This document shows, piece after piece, positions 52,711 to 60,220 of a DNA stretch of 64,000 nt. This stretch comes from Chryseobacterium bernardetii (GTDB lineage Bacteria > Bacteroidota > Bacteroidia > Flavobacteriales > Weeksellaceae), in contig NZ_CP033932.1 of the NCBI RefSeq assembly GCF_003815975.1, positions 310,001 to 374,000 of the forward strand, read 5' to 3'. The position numbers and the translations under genes are program-made. Position 1 is the first letter of the stretch. The number at the start of each line of letters is the position of its first letter. The notes under the pieces are model-generated. The model saw only the letters and a program-made list of their open reading frames with translations, had not been told where the DNA came from and did not search any database.

Positions 52711-54794
52711 TACTTTTTGTAGCTTTTATTTTTATCAAACTCAAAAGAGGTTGTACAATCCTCTTTCAATACGATATACGCATCGAATTTCTTTCCTGCC
52801 TTGCTTTTCATTCCTTTGATAAGTGAAGTTTTCCTTTTATTGACAAGGTTTTCAATATCAGCTATGCCGATTTGTACGCCACACACATTGCGGAACTGCA
52901 CCCAATTACAAACCTCATCAGGACACTTCACTATTTTATCACGGATAATAAGCCCGTGGCTTTTACATTTCGGGCAAACCAATTTTGGCAGGTTATTTTG
53001 AGCAATCGAAGTTTGCAACAGTTCATTGGTAATAGTGGAAGCATACGTTTCCATTTCTTTTTGAAATGCGCCTGCATCGGCTTCGTTGTTTTCGATTTTT
53101 TGCAAAGCCAATTCCCATTCGGCGGTCATTGCCACATCCGAAATTTTGCGGTCTTTGACCAATTCGTACACCTGCAATCCTTTTTCGGTAGGGATTAGGG
53201 ATTTCTTTTCCCGTTGGATATAATTGCGGGTAAACAGGGTTTCAATAATCGCTGCTCTTGTGGCAGGCGTACCTATACCGATATTTTGCAACACTTTCCG
53301 TTCGTCTTCGTTTTCAATTTCCTTTCCTGCACTTTCCATAGCCGACAAAAGCCCGGCTTCGGTATAGAGTACAGGTGGTTTGGTTTTCTTTTCTAAAACG
53401 GAGGCTTCTTTTATTTTGAGTTCATCGCCTTTTTTCAGTTCGGGTAAATCCTGTACAGGTTCGGTATCATCATCGGAGAAACTGCCTTTAATGGAACGCC
53501 AGCCCGCTTCAATTACCTTACAACCCTTTGCCATAAAATCATAATGCAATGCTTGTAAACCTACATCGGTTATCTCTTTGATGCAGGCTTGTGAAAGGGC
53601 TTCGAGCAATCGAAAGGCAATCATATCATAAACAGAGTTTTCCTTTGCGTTTAAGGCTGACGGGATTTTGTCTGTAATCAATAATCCGTGGTGGTCGGTA
53701 ACACGCAAATCGTTTACAATACGTTTATTGAACCGTCCCCATTTCAGTTTAGCTACGGCTTGCTTGCAGGTTTCCCTGTCCTGCAATGCCCTCACGAGGT
53801 TGGGAATTTCTGCCCACATATCTTCAGGAATGTATTTGCTTCCCGTACGTGGGTATGTGATAAACTTTTTTTCGTAGAGGCTTTGGGCAATATTGAGCGT
53901 TTCTTCGGCAGAAAGATTGAGTTTTTTATTGGCTTCTTTTTGCAATCCAGTAAGGTCAAACAGCAAAGGCGGTTGCTCTGTAACACTTTTGGTTTCTACC
54001 GATGTAACTGTTGCCGTTTCGGTTCGCTGAATGGATTTCAGCGTATCATCGGCGAGTTTTTGGTCTTCCCATTTGTTTTTAGAAAGACTTTTAAAATCTA
54101 TCAACTCTTTAATGTGCGATAGCTGTATCTGCCAATATTTCTTTACCGAGAAATTTTTGTTTTCCAGATAACGTTTGCATATTAAAGCCAATGTAGGCGT
54201 TTGTACCCTGCCGAGTGAATAAATGCCATTACCTGCGGCTATACTCAATGCCTGTGTAGCATTGATGCCCACGAGCCAATCGGCACGGCTTCTGCCTTGT
54301 GCAGCTTGGTATAATCCGTCAAATTCTTTTCCGTCTTTAAGGTTATCAAAACCTTGTTTAATAGCTTTTTCAGTTAGTGAGCTTATCCAAAGGCGTTCAA
54401 AGGACTTGTTACATTTCAGGTATTCATAAATGTACCTAAATATCAATTCCCCCTCACGACCTGCATCGGTGGCTACGATGATGCTGTTGCTACGGTTAAA
54501 AAGCTGTTCAATGACTTTCAGTTGCTTCAATGCTCCTGTATCAGCGGTATAGCCTTTGTCTTTTTTTACTTTCCGGACGGTCAGCAAAAACGGGTTAGGG
54601 AGTATTGGCAAAGCTGCTTTGTCAAATCCCGAAATCCCGTAATCTTCGGGCATTCCCAATCCTATCAAATGACCGAATGCCCACGTAACAAAATAGCCGT
54701 TACCTGTCAGGTAGCCTTCCTTTTTATCAGATGCTCCCACAAGTCCGGCTATTTCCCTTGCTACGCTTGGTTTTTCTGCGATTATTGTTTTCAT
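52710..54794 (-). CDS. topB: DNA topoisomerase III (TopB; Exc-like)
   Basis: A 694-aa type IA topoisomerase. The Toprim domain opens with IIAEKPSVAREIA and continues to VATDAGREGELIFRYI. The catalytic Tyr is in KKFITYPRTGSKYIPED (about residue 314). The C-terminal end carries a Cys4 zinc module (LVCPKCKSHG to VKCPDEVCNW). The CTnDOT homologue is Exc, required in vivo for excision. It lies 6 bases after the DUF3945 gene, matching orf3-exc order. Confidence 0.94.
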   Translation of the reverse strand: MKTIIAEKPSVAREIAGLVGASDKKEGYLTGNGYFVTWAFGHLIGLGMPEDYGISGFDKAALPILPNPFLLTVRKVKKDKGYTADTGALKQLKVIEQLFNRSNSIIVATDAGREGELIFRYIYEYLKCNKSFERLWISSLTEKAIKQGFDNLKDGKEFDGLYQAAQGRSRADWLVGINATQALSIAAGNGIYSLGRVQTPTLALICKRYLENKNFSVKKYWQIQLSHIKELIDFKSLSKNKWEDQKLADDTLKSIQRTETATVTSVETKSVTEQPPLLFDLTGLQKEANKKLNLSAEETLNIAQSLYEKKFITYPRTGSKYIPEDMWAEIPNLVRALQDRETCKQAVAKLKWGRFNKRIVNDLRVTDHHGLLITDKIPSALNAKENSVYDMIAFRLLEALSQACIKEITDVGLQALHYDFMAKGCKVIEAGWRSIKGSFSDDDTEPVQDLPELKKGDELKIKEASVLEKKTKPPVLYTEAGLLSAMESAGKEIENEDERKVLQNIGIGTPATRAAIIETLFTRNYIQREKKSLIPTEKGLQVYELVKDRKISDVAMTAEWELALQKIENNEADAGAFQKEMETYASTITNELLQTSIAQNNLPKLVCPKCKSHGLIIRDKIVKCPDEVCNWVQFRNVCGVQIGIADIENLVNKRKTSLIKGMKSKAGKKFDAYIVLKEDCTTSFEFDKNKSYKK

Positions 54795-54800
54795 ACTTTA

Positions 54801-56273
54801 CTACATTTTTCTGCCTTTGGACTTTGCAGGTGTTTCGGATTTTTCCTGTTGTTCTTGTTTTTCCTGCTGTTGTTTGTTTTTCGGTCTTTGCTGTCCCGAT
54901 TTTAAAGGCTCGTTGATATTTTTGGTCGCTTCGTTGGTCTTGCCCTCTGAATTGACGGCGGTTTGCGTTTTGTGGGCTTCGGCAGGCTTTATCTGTGCTT
55001 TAACCTGGCTTGGAAATTGGAAGTTCGTTTTTCCTGTTTCTGCATTGAAAGTGATATAACCCTGATACGGTTGCCCTTTTTTATCCCTCAATCCATCAAT
55101 GTAAACGGTTTGCCCGGCTTTGAAATCCTTATGCTGTTCATCGGTCAGTTCTTTGCCCCTGAATGTTTTTGGAGCTTCCTGCGGCTGGCTTTGCTGATTA
55201 CTTTGTCCGTTGTTTTGGGCTTGACCGTTGCTTTGGCTTTGCCTGTTGGAGTTGTTGCGGTCAAACAGGAACTCAACATAACGCTTGTCTGCATTGAACT
55301 GTACCGTTGCCGAAAATTCCGTTCCTTTGGTAGAAATCATACCCTCTAAATAAAGGGGTTTACCCTCCATTAAGGTTTGCTTTTGGCCATCGTCCAATTT
55401 CACACCCTTAATTTCATCGGGAATTTTTATGAAATCCGTTCGCAGTGCAATTACATCGTTTGTCAACCTGTCTATACTGATAATAGACGGCATTAGGTCG
55501 CCTGTTTTGGTATTTTTCAAATCAACCACACGTCCCATATTGCCCGTTTCGAGCAGGTTTTTCTTGTCTTCATCCGTAAATTTGTGTCCGAAAAATTCAG
55601 AATGCAGGTTAGGTTCTTTTTTGATGCCGTGTATTCCCACTACAACCTTTCCGTCTTCGGCTTGCTGTAAAGACAAACGGGCATCCGTGCGGAGGATAGT
55701 ACCGCCGAGGTTAACACCTATCGGTAATAGTTCATTGGTTTTATAGCCTTTCAATAAAGGTTCAAGGAGGTTCCTTTTTTCAAGGTATTCCTTACTTAAT
55801 CCGAGATTGTTCATTGTTTCCCAATCAATCTGCTCCGGTTTGTAGCGGTATTCGCTTTTTTCCGGTGTTGTTTGTGTTGTTGCCATATCTTTTTGATTTT
55901 CTTGTTTCTGTTCGGTTTTTACTTCGTGTTCTTTCATTACTTTTTCGCCTTCAGGAGTGGGCTTATCCACCTGCTTTTGCATTTCCTGTGCTTTTTCAAT
56001 AGCAAGAGGTGCAGGCACTTTAAAGAATGAGAAATTGGTAGGGTTCTTTAACTGGCTGAAAAAATTGGAGAAGAAATTGGAAAAGAAATCTCCGCTTTTG
56101 TCCACACGCATAAATTGGTTTTCATTTTTCTTGGTGGGGTCAACGGTTTCCATTTTTCCGTTCTCGTCTATACTCTTTACGGCTTGGATTTTCATTTTTT
56201 CTTTATCCAACACTAATAAGATGTCCGATAACTGTTCGGGCATTTCCTGTTTATTTGTTGTTTCTTCGCTCAT
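54801..56273 (-). CDS. DUF3945 protein (CTnDOT Orf3-like)
   Basis: A 490-aa protein with repeated DUF3945-type modules: DEIKGVKLDDGQKQTLMEGK and FRGKELTDEQHKDFKAGQTV with YLEGM/YIDGL strands. N-terminal and C-terminal parts are Lys/Glu/Gln-rich and probably disordered (NKQQQEKQEQQEKSE). Orf3 lies between xis2d and exc in CTnDOT and has no assigned activity. An element-wide operator candidate lies 62 bases upstream, so it may start a transcript with topB. Confidence 0.82.
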   Translation of the reverse strand: MSEETTNKQEMPEQLSDILLVLDKEKMKIQAVKSIDENGKMETVDPTKKNENQFMRVDKSGDFFSNFFSNFFSQLKNPTNFSFFKVPAPLAIEKAQEMQKQVDKPTPEGEKVMKEHEVKTEQKQENQKDMATTQTTPEKSEYRYKPEQIDWETMNNLGLSKEYLEKRNLLEPLLKGYKTNELLPIGVNLGGTILRTDARLSLQQAEDGKVVVGIHGIKKEPNLHSEFFGHKFTDEDKKNLLETGNMGRVVDLKNTKTGDLMPSIISIDRLTNDVIALRTDFIKIPDEIKGVKLDDGQKQTLMEGKPLYLEGMISTKGTEFSATVQFNADKRYVEFLFDRNNSNRQSQSNGQAQNNGQSNQQSQPQEAPKTFRGKELTDEQHKDFKAGQTVYIDGLRDKKGQPYQGYITFNAETGKTNFQFPSQVKAQIKPAEAHKTQTAVNSEGKTNEATKNINEPLKSGQQRPKNKQQQEKQEQQEKSETPAKSKGRKM

Positions 56274-56333
56274 AGTCTGAAAAATTTAAAGTTCGATGCC
56301 TAAAGTAAAACAAGCGGTTACTGCATTGCATCA

Positions 56334-56364
56334 AGTGGCACTCAATGGCAGTCTTTGTCTTTCA
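56334..56364 (+). promoter_or_regulatory. Element-wide operator candidate upstream of DUF3945-topB
   Basis: AGTGGCACTCAATGGCAGTC followed by TTTGTCTTTCATTGGC. TGGCA is repeated in direct orientation at a 10-base period (one helical turn), and TGGCACTCAATGGC matches the mobC copy exactly. Confidence 0.6.
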
Positions 56365-56371
56365 TTGGCGT

Positions 56372-56662
56372 TCATTTTGAGGGAGGATTAAAGCTTTCTC
56401 TGATGAACTGATGTACATCAGATAGCTTGTAATATAATTTTCCACTTATCGTATAATAAGGTAGTTTGCCAATGGAGCGATACCGTTGCAGAGAGCGGTT
56501 GCTTATTTTCAGCATTTGGAGCAAATCCTGATTATCGAGCAGTTCCTCGCCATCTATGCTGTTGCGTTTCTTTTGCAACTCGTCTATATTATCGCCCAGT
56601 ATATCAAGGCGACCCATCAGGCGTTCCATCCACGCCAAAAATTCCATTCTGTCAATATTCAT
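56372..56662 (-). CDS. Excisionase-like HTH protein (Xis2d-like)
   Basis: A 96-aa protein with a coiled N-terminal helix (WMERLMGRLDILGDNIDELQ) and a MerR/HTH_17 winged helix (LLDNQDLLQMLKISNRSLQRY, then IGKLPYYTISGKLYYKLSDV). Such proteins come as a pair before orf3-exc in CTnDOT, where Xis2d is needed for excision. It would bend attachment-site DNA for the integrase, by analogy. Confidence 0.82.
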   Translation of the reverse strand: MNIDRMEFLAWMERLMGRLDILGDNIDELQKKRNSIDGEELLDNQDLLQMLKISNRSLQRYRSIGKLPYYTISGKLYYKLSDVHQFIRESFNPPSK

Positions 56663-56688
56663 AGGGATATACTTTTAAGGGTTCATAC

Positions 56689-57042
56689 CTATTTTTTGTC
56701 TGCCTTTAACTTTCTGCCTTTTTCGATATAGCTTTTGCCTTTTGCCATAAGCTCCTTTACAAATTCATCACTGCTCTGTATAGCATTTGCATTGAGCATA
56801 TCTTTGATAGCCCCAATGGTGTAGAAATACTGACCGTAGATTTTTGAATAAGCAATCTCGCCTTTGGTTCGCATACGCCATAAGGTCTTTTCGCTGATGT
56901 GCAGGTATTGGCATACCTCGTGGTTATTGAGCCACAGGTCATCATAGCTTTTATCTTCCTGTCTTTTCAGATAGTCGGCAATGGCATTGATACGGCTGTT
57001 GAGCTGTTGCCACGCTTCTTCTTCAATGGTTATTATTTTCAT
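56689..57042 (-). CDS. Excisionase-like HTH protein (Xis2c-like)
   Basis: A 117-aa protein with the HTH_17 core WLNNHEVCQYLHISEKTLWRMR and wing GEIAYSKIYGQYFYTIGAIKD, and a basic tail (KGRKLKADKK). First gene of the leftward operon HTH, HTH, DUF3945, topB, ORF6N. Two TTGCCAATTGG repeats and one element-wide motif lie upstream, between it and the rteC gene. Confidence 0.82.
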   Translation of the reverse strand: MKIITIEEEAWQQLNSRINAIADYLKRQEDKSYDDLWLNNHEVCQYLHISEKTLWRMRTKGEIAYSKIYGQYFYTIGAIKDMLNANAIQSSDEFVKELMAKGKSYIEKGRKLKADKK

Positions 57043-57082
57043 TGCACAGCTTTTTAAAGTTCACTATGCAAAATTGTGAAAG

Positions 57083-57117
57083 GTGGCAGTGTTTGTCTGC
57101 CAAGCCTTGCCAATTGG
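57083..57117. promoter_or_regulatory. Operator region of the excision-type operon
   Basis: GTGGCAGTGTTTGTCTGCC contains an inverted repeat GGCAG-N7-CTGCC and continues into TTGCCAATTGG (57107-57117). It begins 41 bases upstream of the Xis2c-like gene. In CTnDOT the RteC site lies upstream of xis2c, so this is the best place for it here. Confidence 0.55.
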
Positions 57118-57216
57118 TTTGGCGGTTTTTTGAAAATTTTTACAATTAGGGAAAACCCTTGTTTAATAAGGATTTTAGGGGATGTTGGATATTTTGTAAT
57201 GAAGTTTTGAGAGCAT

Positions 57217-57227
57217 TTGCCAATTGG
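57217..57227. promoter_or_regulatory. Second TTGCCAATTGG copy between rteC and the HTH operon
   Basis: Exact repeat of 57107-57117, shifted by 110 bases, and here extended to the palindrome TGCCAATTGGCA. It lies just before the end of rteC. Confidence 0.45.
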
Positions 57228-57292
57228 CAGATATGGGCAAAGAAAAAGCAGTACATTTTGTGTACTGCTTTGAACATACTGTTTACCTTTAG

Positions 57293-58138
57293 TTAAAGGT
57301 CTTTATCCATATATTCTTCGAGGGATATTTTGAGCTGGTCTAAAAATGCCGTCCGGGAACCTGCTCTTGTTTTCATTCGGTGGAAAGAGTGATGTATGTC
57401 GTTTAAGGGAGTTCGGAATAGCACTTGAAAAATCAATGCTAATTTTCGGATACCTATTTTTCCGTATGCAATGGAATTTGAAGCATAAAGAGCATATATC
57501 AGTTCGATAAGTGCATTTTGAGAATTTGTCCACGAAATATCCTTGTTTGCATCTAAATTTTGTAAAATCGTGTCGGGGGTTTCGTCGGGATTTATTTTGG
57601 TAAGCATATAAGTATAAAGTAATTCATTGGCAATAATATGTGCTATCTTGTTGTCATAATATGTAGAAAAACTAAGGTCAATTTCAAATACGCCACTCTT
57701 TAATCCATCGTGGTAATTGACTTGCCCGAGCTTGAAATAACTATGGTCACGGTCTATCCTGCCAGTCCGATAGTACCTATAAAAATCCTCATTGCAAATG
57801 CTTTCTTTGTATTCTGATTTGAGGGTTTTTAATAGGTTCTCATAATAGCTTTGATGTATTTTGCCATTGCTCACAGGGCAGGTAGTTTCGATGCGGAAGA
57901 CTTTGTTATAGTAAATGAGCTTTCCTAAGATTTGTGGCTTAATGTTCTTGAAAAAGTCAATTTCTTGCTGCTCATTTGTAAATCCATCCTGCAAAACTTT
58001 TGCTTTTATGGTACACAGCATTTCCTTCAGGAACAAGGTCATTTGGTAAGCCTCTTCCGTAGTTTGCATCATTTGAGAAGAAAGTTTATCTTCCTGATGC
58101 CGAATTTGCGTCAATAATTTTCTCAACACGATTTCCAT
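57293..58138 (-). CDS. rteC: RteC-domain regulator (paralogue 2, excision-operon linked)
   Basis: A 281-aa RteC protein: FFKNIKPQILGKLIYYNKVF, YKESICNEDFYRYYRTGRID, NKIAHIIANELLYTYML, WTNSQNALIELIYALYASN and KTRAGSRTAFLDQLKISLEE. In CTnDOT RteC activates xis2c-xis2d-orf3-exc. Here it lies directly upstream of the matching operon and in the same direction. No RteA/RteB two-component genes are in the window. Its 5' side is the last element-like gene before chromosomal DNA. Confidence 0.9.
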   Translation of the reverse strand: MEIVLRKLLTQIRHQEDKLSSQMMQTTEEAYQMTLFLKEMLCTIKAKVLQDGFTNEQQEIDFFKNIKPQILGKLIYYNKVFRIETTCPVSNGKIHQSYYENLLKTLKSEYKESICNEDFYRYYRTGRIDRDHSYFKLGQVNYHDGLKSGVFEIDLSFSTYYDNKIAHIIANELLYTYMLTKINPDETPDTILQNLDANKDISWTNSQNALIELIYALYASNSIAYGKIGIRKLALIFQVLFRTPLNDIHHSFHRMKTRAGSRTAFLDQLKISLEEYMDKDL

Positions 58139-58237
58139 AGCATAGTCTTTTAGAGTTTCTCACTATTTGTTTCGGAGTTGCAACTGTTGTTGATATGCCA
58201 AAATTTGGGAATAAACTTGAAAAAAATCTCACAGGTC

Positions 58238-58262
58238 CCCCACAGTGTGGGAATTTTTTTCA
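58238..58262 (+). terminator. Compact terminator-like hairpin
   Basis: CCCACA-G-TGTGGG-type stem directly followed by AATTTTTTT. No + strand gene is annotated upstream of it. Confidence 0.4.
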
Positions 58263-58288
58263 AAGATTTTTATATTAGCACTAATGAA

Positions 58289-58328
58289 AAAGAGTAAAGC
58301 ACCAATGTACTTTACCCTTTATTTTTTT
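58289..58328 (+). terminator. Terminator-like hairpin with T-run
   Basis: AAAGAGTAAAG (58289-58299) pairs with CTTTACCCTTT (58310-58320) with one mismatch, followed by seven T. It precedes the small frame at 58361 and could be an attenuator or the end of a short RNA. Confidence 0.45.
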
Positions 58329-58360
58329 ATATTTGCAGTATTGATTTACAAGGTAATCAA

Positions 58361-58471
58361 ATGAAAGTAAGTGCAGTAAGCACCATTACTAAATCGTTAC
58401 CGATAGAGTTTCCCTCTCTTGTAAACTACTATTTATTAGCCACTTTGGGCTATATTAATCTTTTTCTTTAA
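58361..58471 (+). CDS. Possible 36-aa hydrophobic peptide
   Basis: ATG frame starting MKVSAVSTITKSLPIEFPSL with a hydrophobic C-terminus (YYLLATLGYINLFL). The -7 consensus TATATTTG (58328-58335) lies 25 bases before the ATG. No homologue is recognised; it could be a small membrane peptide or a chance frame. Confidence 0.3.
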   Translation: MKVSAVSTITKSLPIEFPSLVNYYLLATLGYINLFL

Positions 58472-58575
58472 AAATATTAAAATATTTTTGATATTACAGA
58501 AACGAGTAACTTTTCAACAATGTGTGTATACTCTAAAATCTATAATTTTTTGCAAGCTTATGAAAATGAAGTGAA

Positions 58576-58608
58576 TAAAAAACGGTCTGAATATTCAGAC
58601 CGTTTTTA
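58576..58608. terminator. Terminator of the 58626-60074 gene
   Basis: A near-perfect palindrome with core ACGGTCTGAA/TTCAGACCGT, A-rich before and T-rich after, suited to termination in both directions. Confidence 0.8.
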
Positions 58609-58625
58609 TTTTATAGAAATATCTA

Positions 58626-60074
58626 TCATTCTGCAATTTTTCCCTGTAACTGCATTGCTCCTGCAACCTGCATTCCTACTCTAAGAGCAGCAAATCTCAT
58701 ATTCTCTTTGCTTATGAAAGCATCCACCGTAAAGAAGTTTTCCATTTCCGAATTGGTAATTAGTCTTAATTTCAGGATAAATCCTTTCACACTTCCGTCT
58801 GGAAGCAACTCAGTTTCTTTAATGTCAAGAACTTTACCAATAAAGTCGATACACCCGTAATCAGGAAGGTCCTGACTTGGCTTGTATGCTGTAAACTCTT
58901 CATCAGTTTTGGTACCATCCGGCAAATCGAAGCTTTGATGAAGATCTAGCACGAAAATAATTCCACTGATATTAATATTCAGCTTATTCTGTGCCTGATA
59001 TTTATTTTTGTTTTCTGCATAATCTGTAGGGAAAAACCAAAGTCCGAAAGTTTCTCTTCCAAGACCACCTACAATAGCTTCCTTATTTTCTACATTTTCC
59101 CATTCACGGATTTCCTTTGTTTCGAAATCAAGAGTGAAATCGGTTTTTACTTCCGGATAAATAGTGTTAAAATCATCAGAAATAATTGTTCTGAACGTCA
59201 CATCTTTAAATTCTGTATACTTCCCTTTTTCATCCGCAGGAATATCATCTACTCTGGATAAAGCCATTGTTTCCATCAGATATTGAGAAAATTTTTCCTG
59301 AGACTGAAAATTCTGGAAACCAAAAATCCCACCCCACATATTGGCAAGAGAATGAACATTTGACTTCTTCATAATAATTCCCGCTTCATTTGTACTCTCA
59401 GGGCTTTTAATCTCCTCTCTGTTTGTAAAATAATCTTTACCATCTATAAGCTGGGTGTTCATAATCTCATTGTTTTCTTCATGAGAAAACTCGGCAAAAC
59501 CTTTGAAGGTAACGTTTTCATTTTCGAAAGCATAAGGCAGGGCAATATTACCTTCTTCAGCATCATTAAAATGATATGAAAGAGTAATGGCCTTCAAATC
59601 TTCCGGGTTTACTGCTAAAGCATGATTACCATCATTATTGAACTGAGAATGATAAAGAACAGCATATGATTTAATCTTTCCTTCTTTTAATTCATTTTCA
59701 AACTTTTCTTTCATATTGCTCAATACCACCTGCGGTGAAAGCCCATAAGTAGGATCTGTAATCATATAAGCAAACCCTTCTACTTCTCCATTCAGGTTTT
59801 CAAATGCTGAAATGGGTGCAAAATCCCCTCTTAGCTGAAGAGCGATAGAATACACGATATAATCACTATAAACCTTGATCTTTTCATATAACTCATTCAC
59901 CTTTTTTGCTTCCACAGATTGTGGCTGTATTGGAGCTTCCGGCACTACATCTACCGCCTCTTCTTCCACTATCTGTTCTACTGCTTTCTCCTCTGGCATT
60001 TCCTGCTGCTGAACCGGAGCACTGACATTTTCCTGTCTTTTGTCTTTCTTCTTAAAAAAATCAAAGATTCCCAT
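58626..60074 (-). CDS. Conserved hypothetical protein (482 aa)
   Basis: Not recognised. The ATG at 60074 (MGIFDFFKKKDKRQE) is preferred; an upstream frame to 60128 adds 18 unlikely residues. After a basic start and a Gln/Glu/Val-rich linker (about residues 20-60), the body is a mixed alpha/beta protein, for example DYGCIDFIGKVLDIKETEL near the C-terminus and ISKENMRFAALRVGMQVAGA at the end. No signal peptide or membrane helix. A strong terminator follows. Codon use and neighbours (S9 peptidase, htpG) suggest chromosome rather than ICE. Confidence 0.8.
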   Translation of the reverse strand: MGIFDFFKKKDKRQENVSAPVQQQEMPEEKAVEQIVEEEAVDVVPEAPIQPQSVEAKKVNELYEKIKVYSDYIVYSIALQLRGDFAPISAFENLNGEVEGFAYMITDPTYGLSPQVVLSNMKEKFENELKEGKIKSYAVLYHSQFNNDGNHALAVNPEDLKAITLSYHFNDAEEGNIALPYAFENENVTFKGFAEFSHEENNEIMNTQLIDGKDYFTNREEIKSPESTNEAGIIMKKSNVHSLANMWGGIFGFQNFQSQEKFSQYLMETMALSRVDDIPADEKGKYTEFKDVTFRTIISDDFNTIYPEVKTDFTLDFETKEIREWENVENKEAIVGGLGRETFGLWFFPTDYAENKNKYQAQNKLNINISGIIFVLDLHQSFDLPDGTKTDEEFTAYKPSQDLPDYGCIDFIGKVLDIKETELLPDGSVKGFILKLRLITNSEMENFFTVDAFISKENMRFAALRVGMQVAGAMQLQGKIAE

Positions 60075-60180
60075 ATTGTTGTTAAAATTGGCGGTAAATA
60101 TAATAAAAGCTCGCAATAGGCCCATCATAAAAAAAATGCCATTGTGGCAGTGTATCTTCTAAGATATATTTTTAAAACGA

Positions 60181-60213
60181 AACCCGGCGGAGCCTTTGGC
60201 TCCGCCGGGTTTT
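60181..60213. terminator. Terminator of the S9 peptidase gene
   Basis: GC-rich perfect arms AACCCGGCGGAGCC (60181-60194) and GGCTCCGCCGGGTT (60198-60211) with loop TTT, flanked by A-rich and T-rich ends. It lies just past the leftward S9 peptidase stop. Confidence 0.9.
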
Positions 60214-60220
60214 CTATCAA

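Larger units (their letters stand above)
58139..58625. other. Probable right end of the ICE: gene-poor junction region
   Basis: About 490 bases between rteC and the first chromosomal-looking gene. It contains two + strand terminator-like hairpins (58238 and 58289), a consensus -7 box with a 36-codon frame (58328-58471), and the terminator of the chromosomal gene. I see no tRNA gene and cannot place attR without the left end. Confidence 0.5.

Noticed and set aside
53688..54122. Antisense frame within topB
   Set aside because: Shadow of topB; composition is Phe/Cys-rich without family features.
58139..58625. tRNA gene as the integration target at the right end
   Set aside because: I looked for a T-loop GGTTCGA-type sequence and acceptor pairing and found none, so the attachment site stays undefined.
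60143..60154. Partial motif GTGGCAGTGT upstream of the chromosomal hypothetical gene
   Set aside because: Only 10 bases match and the TTTGGC half is missing. One such match can occur by chance, so I did not count it as an operator copy.
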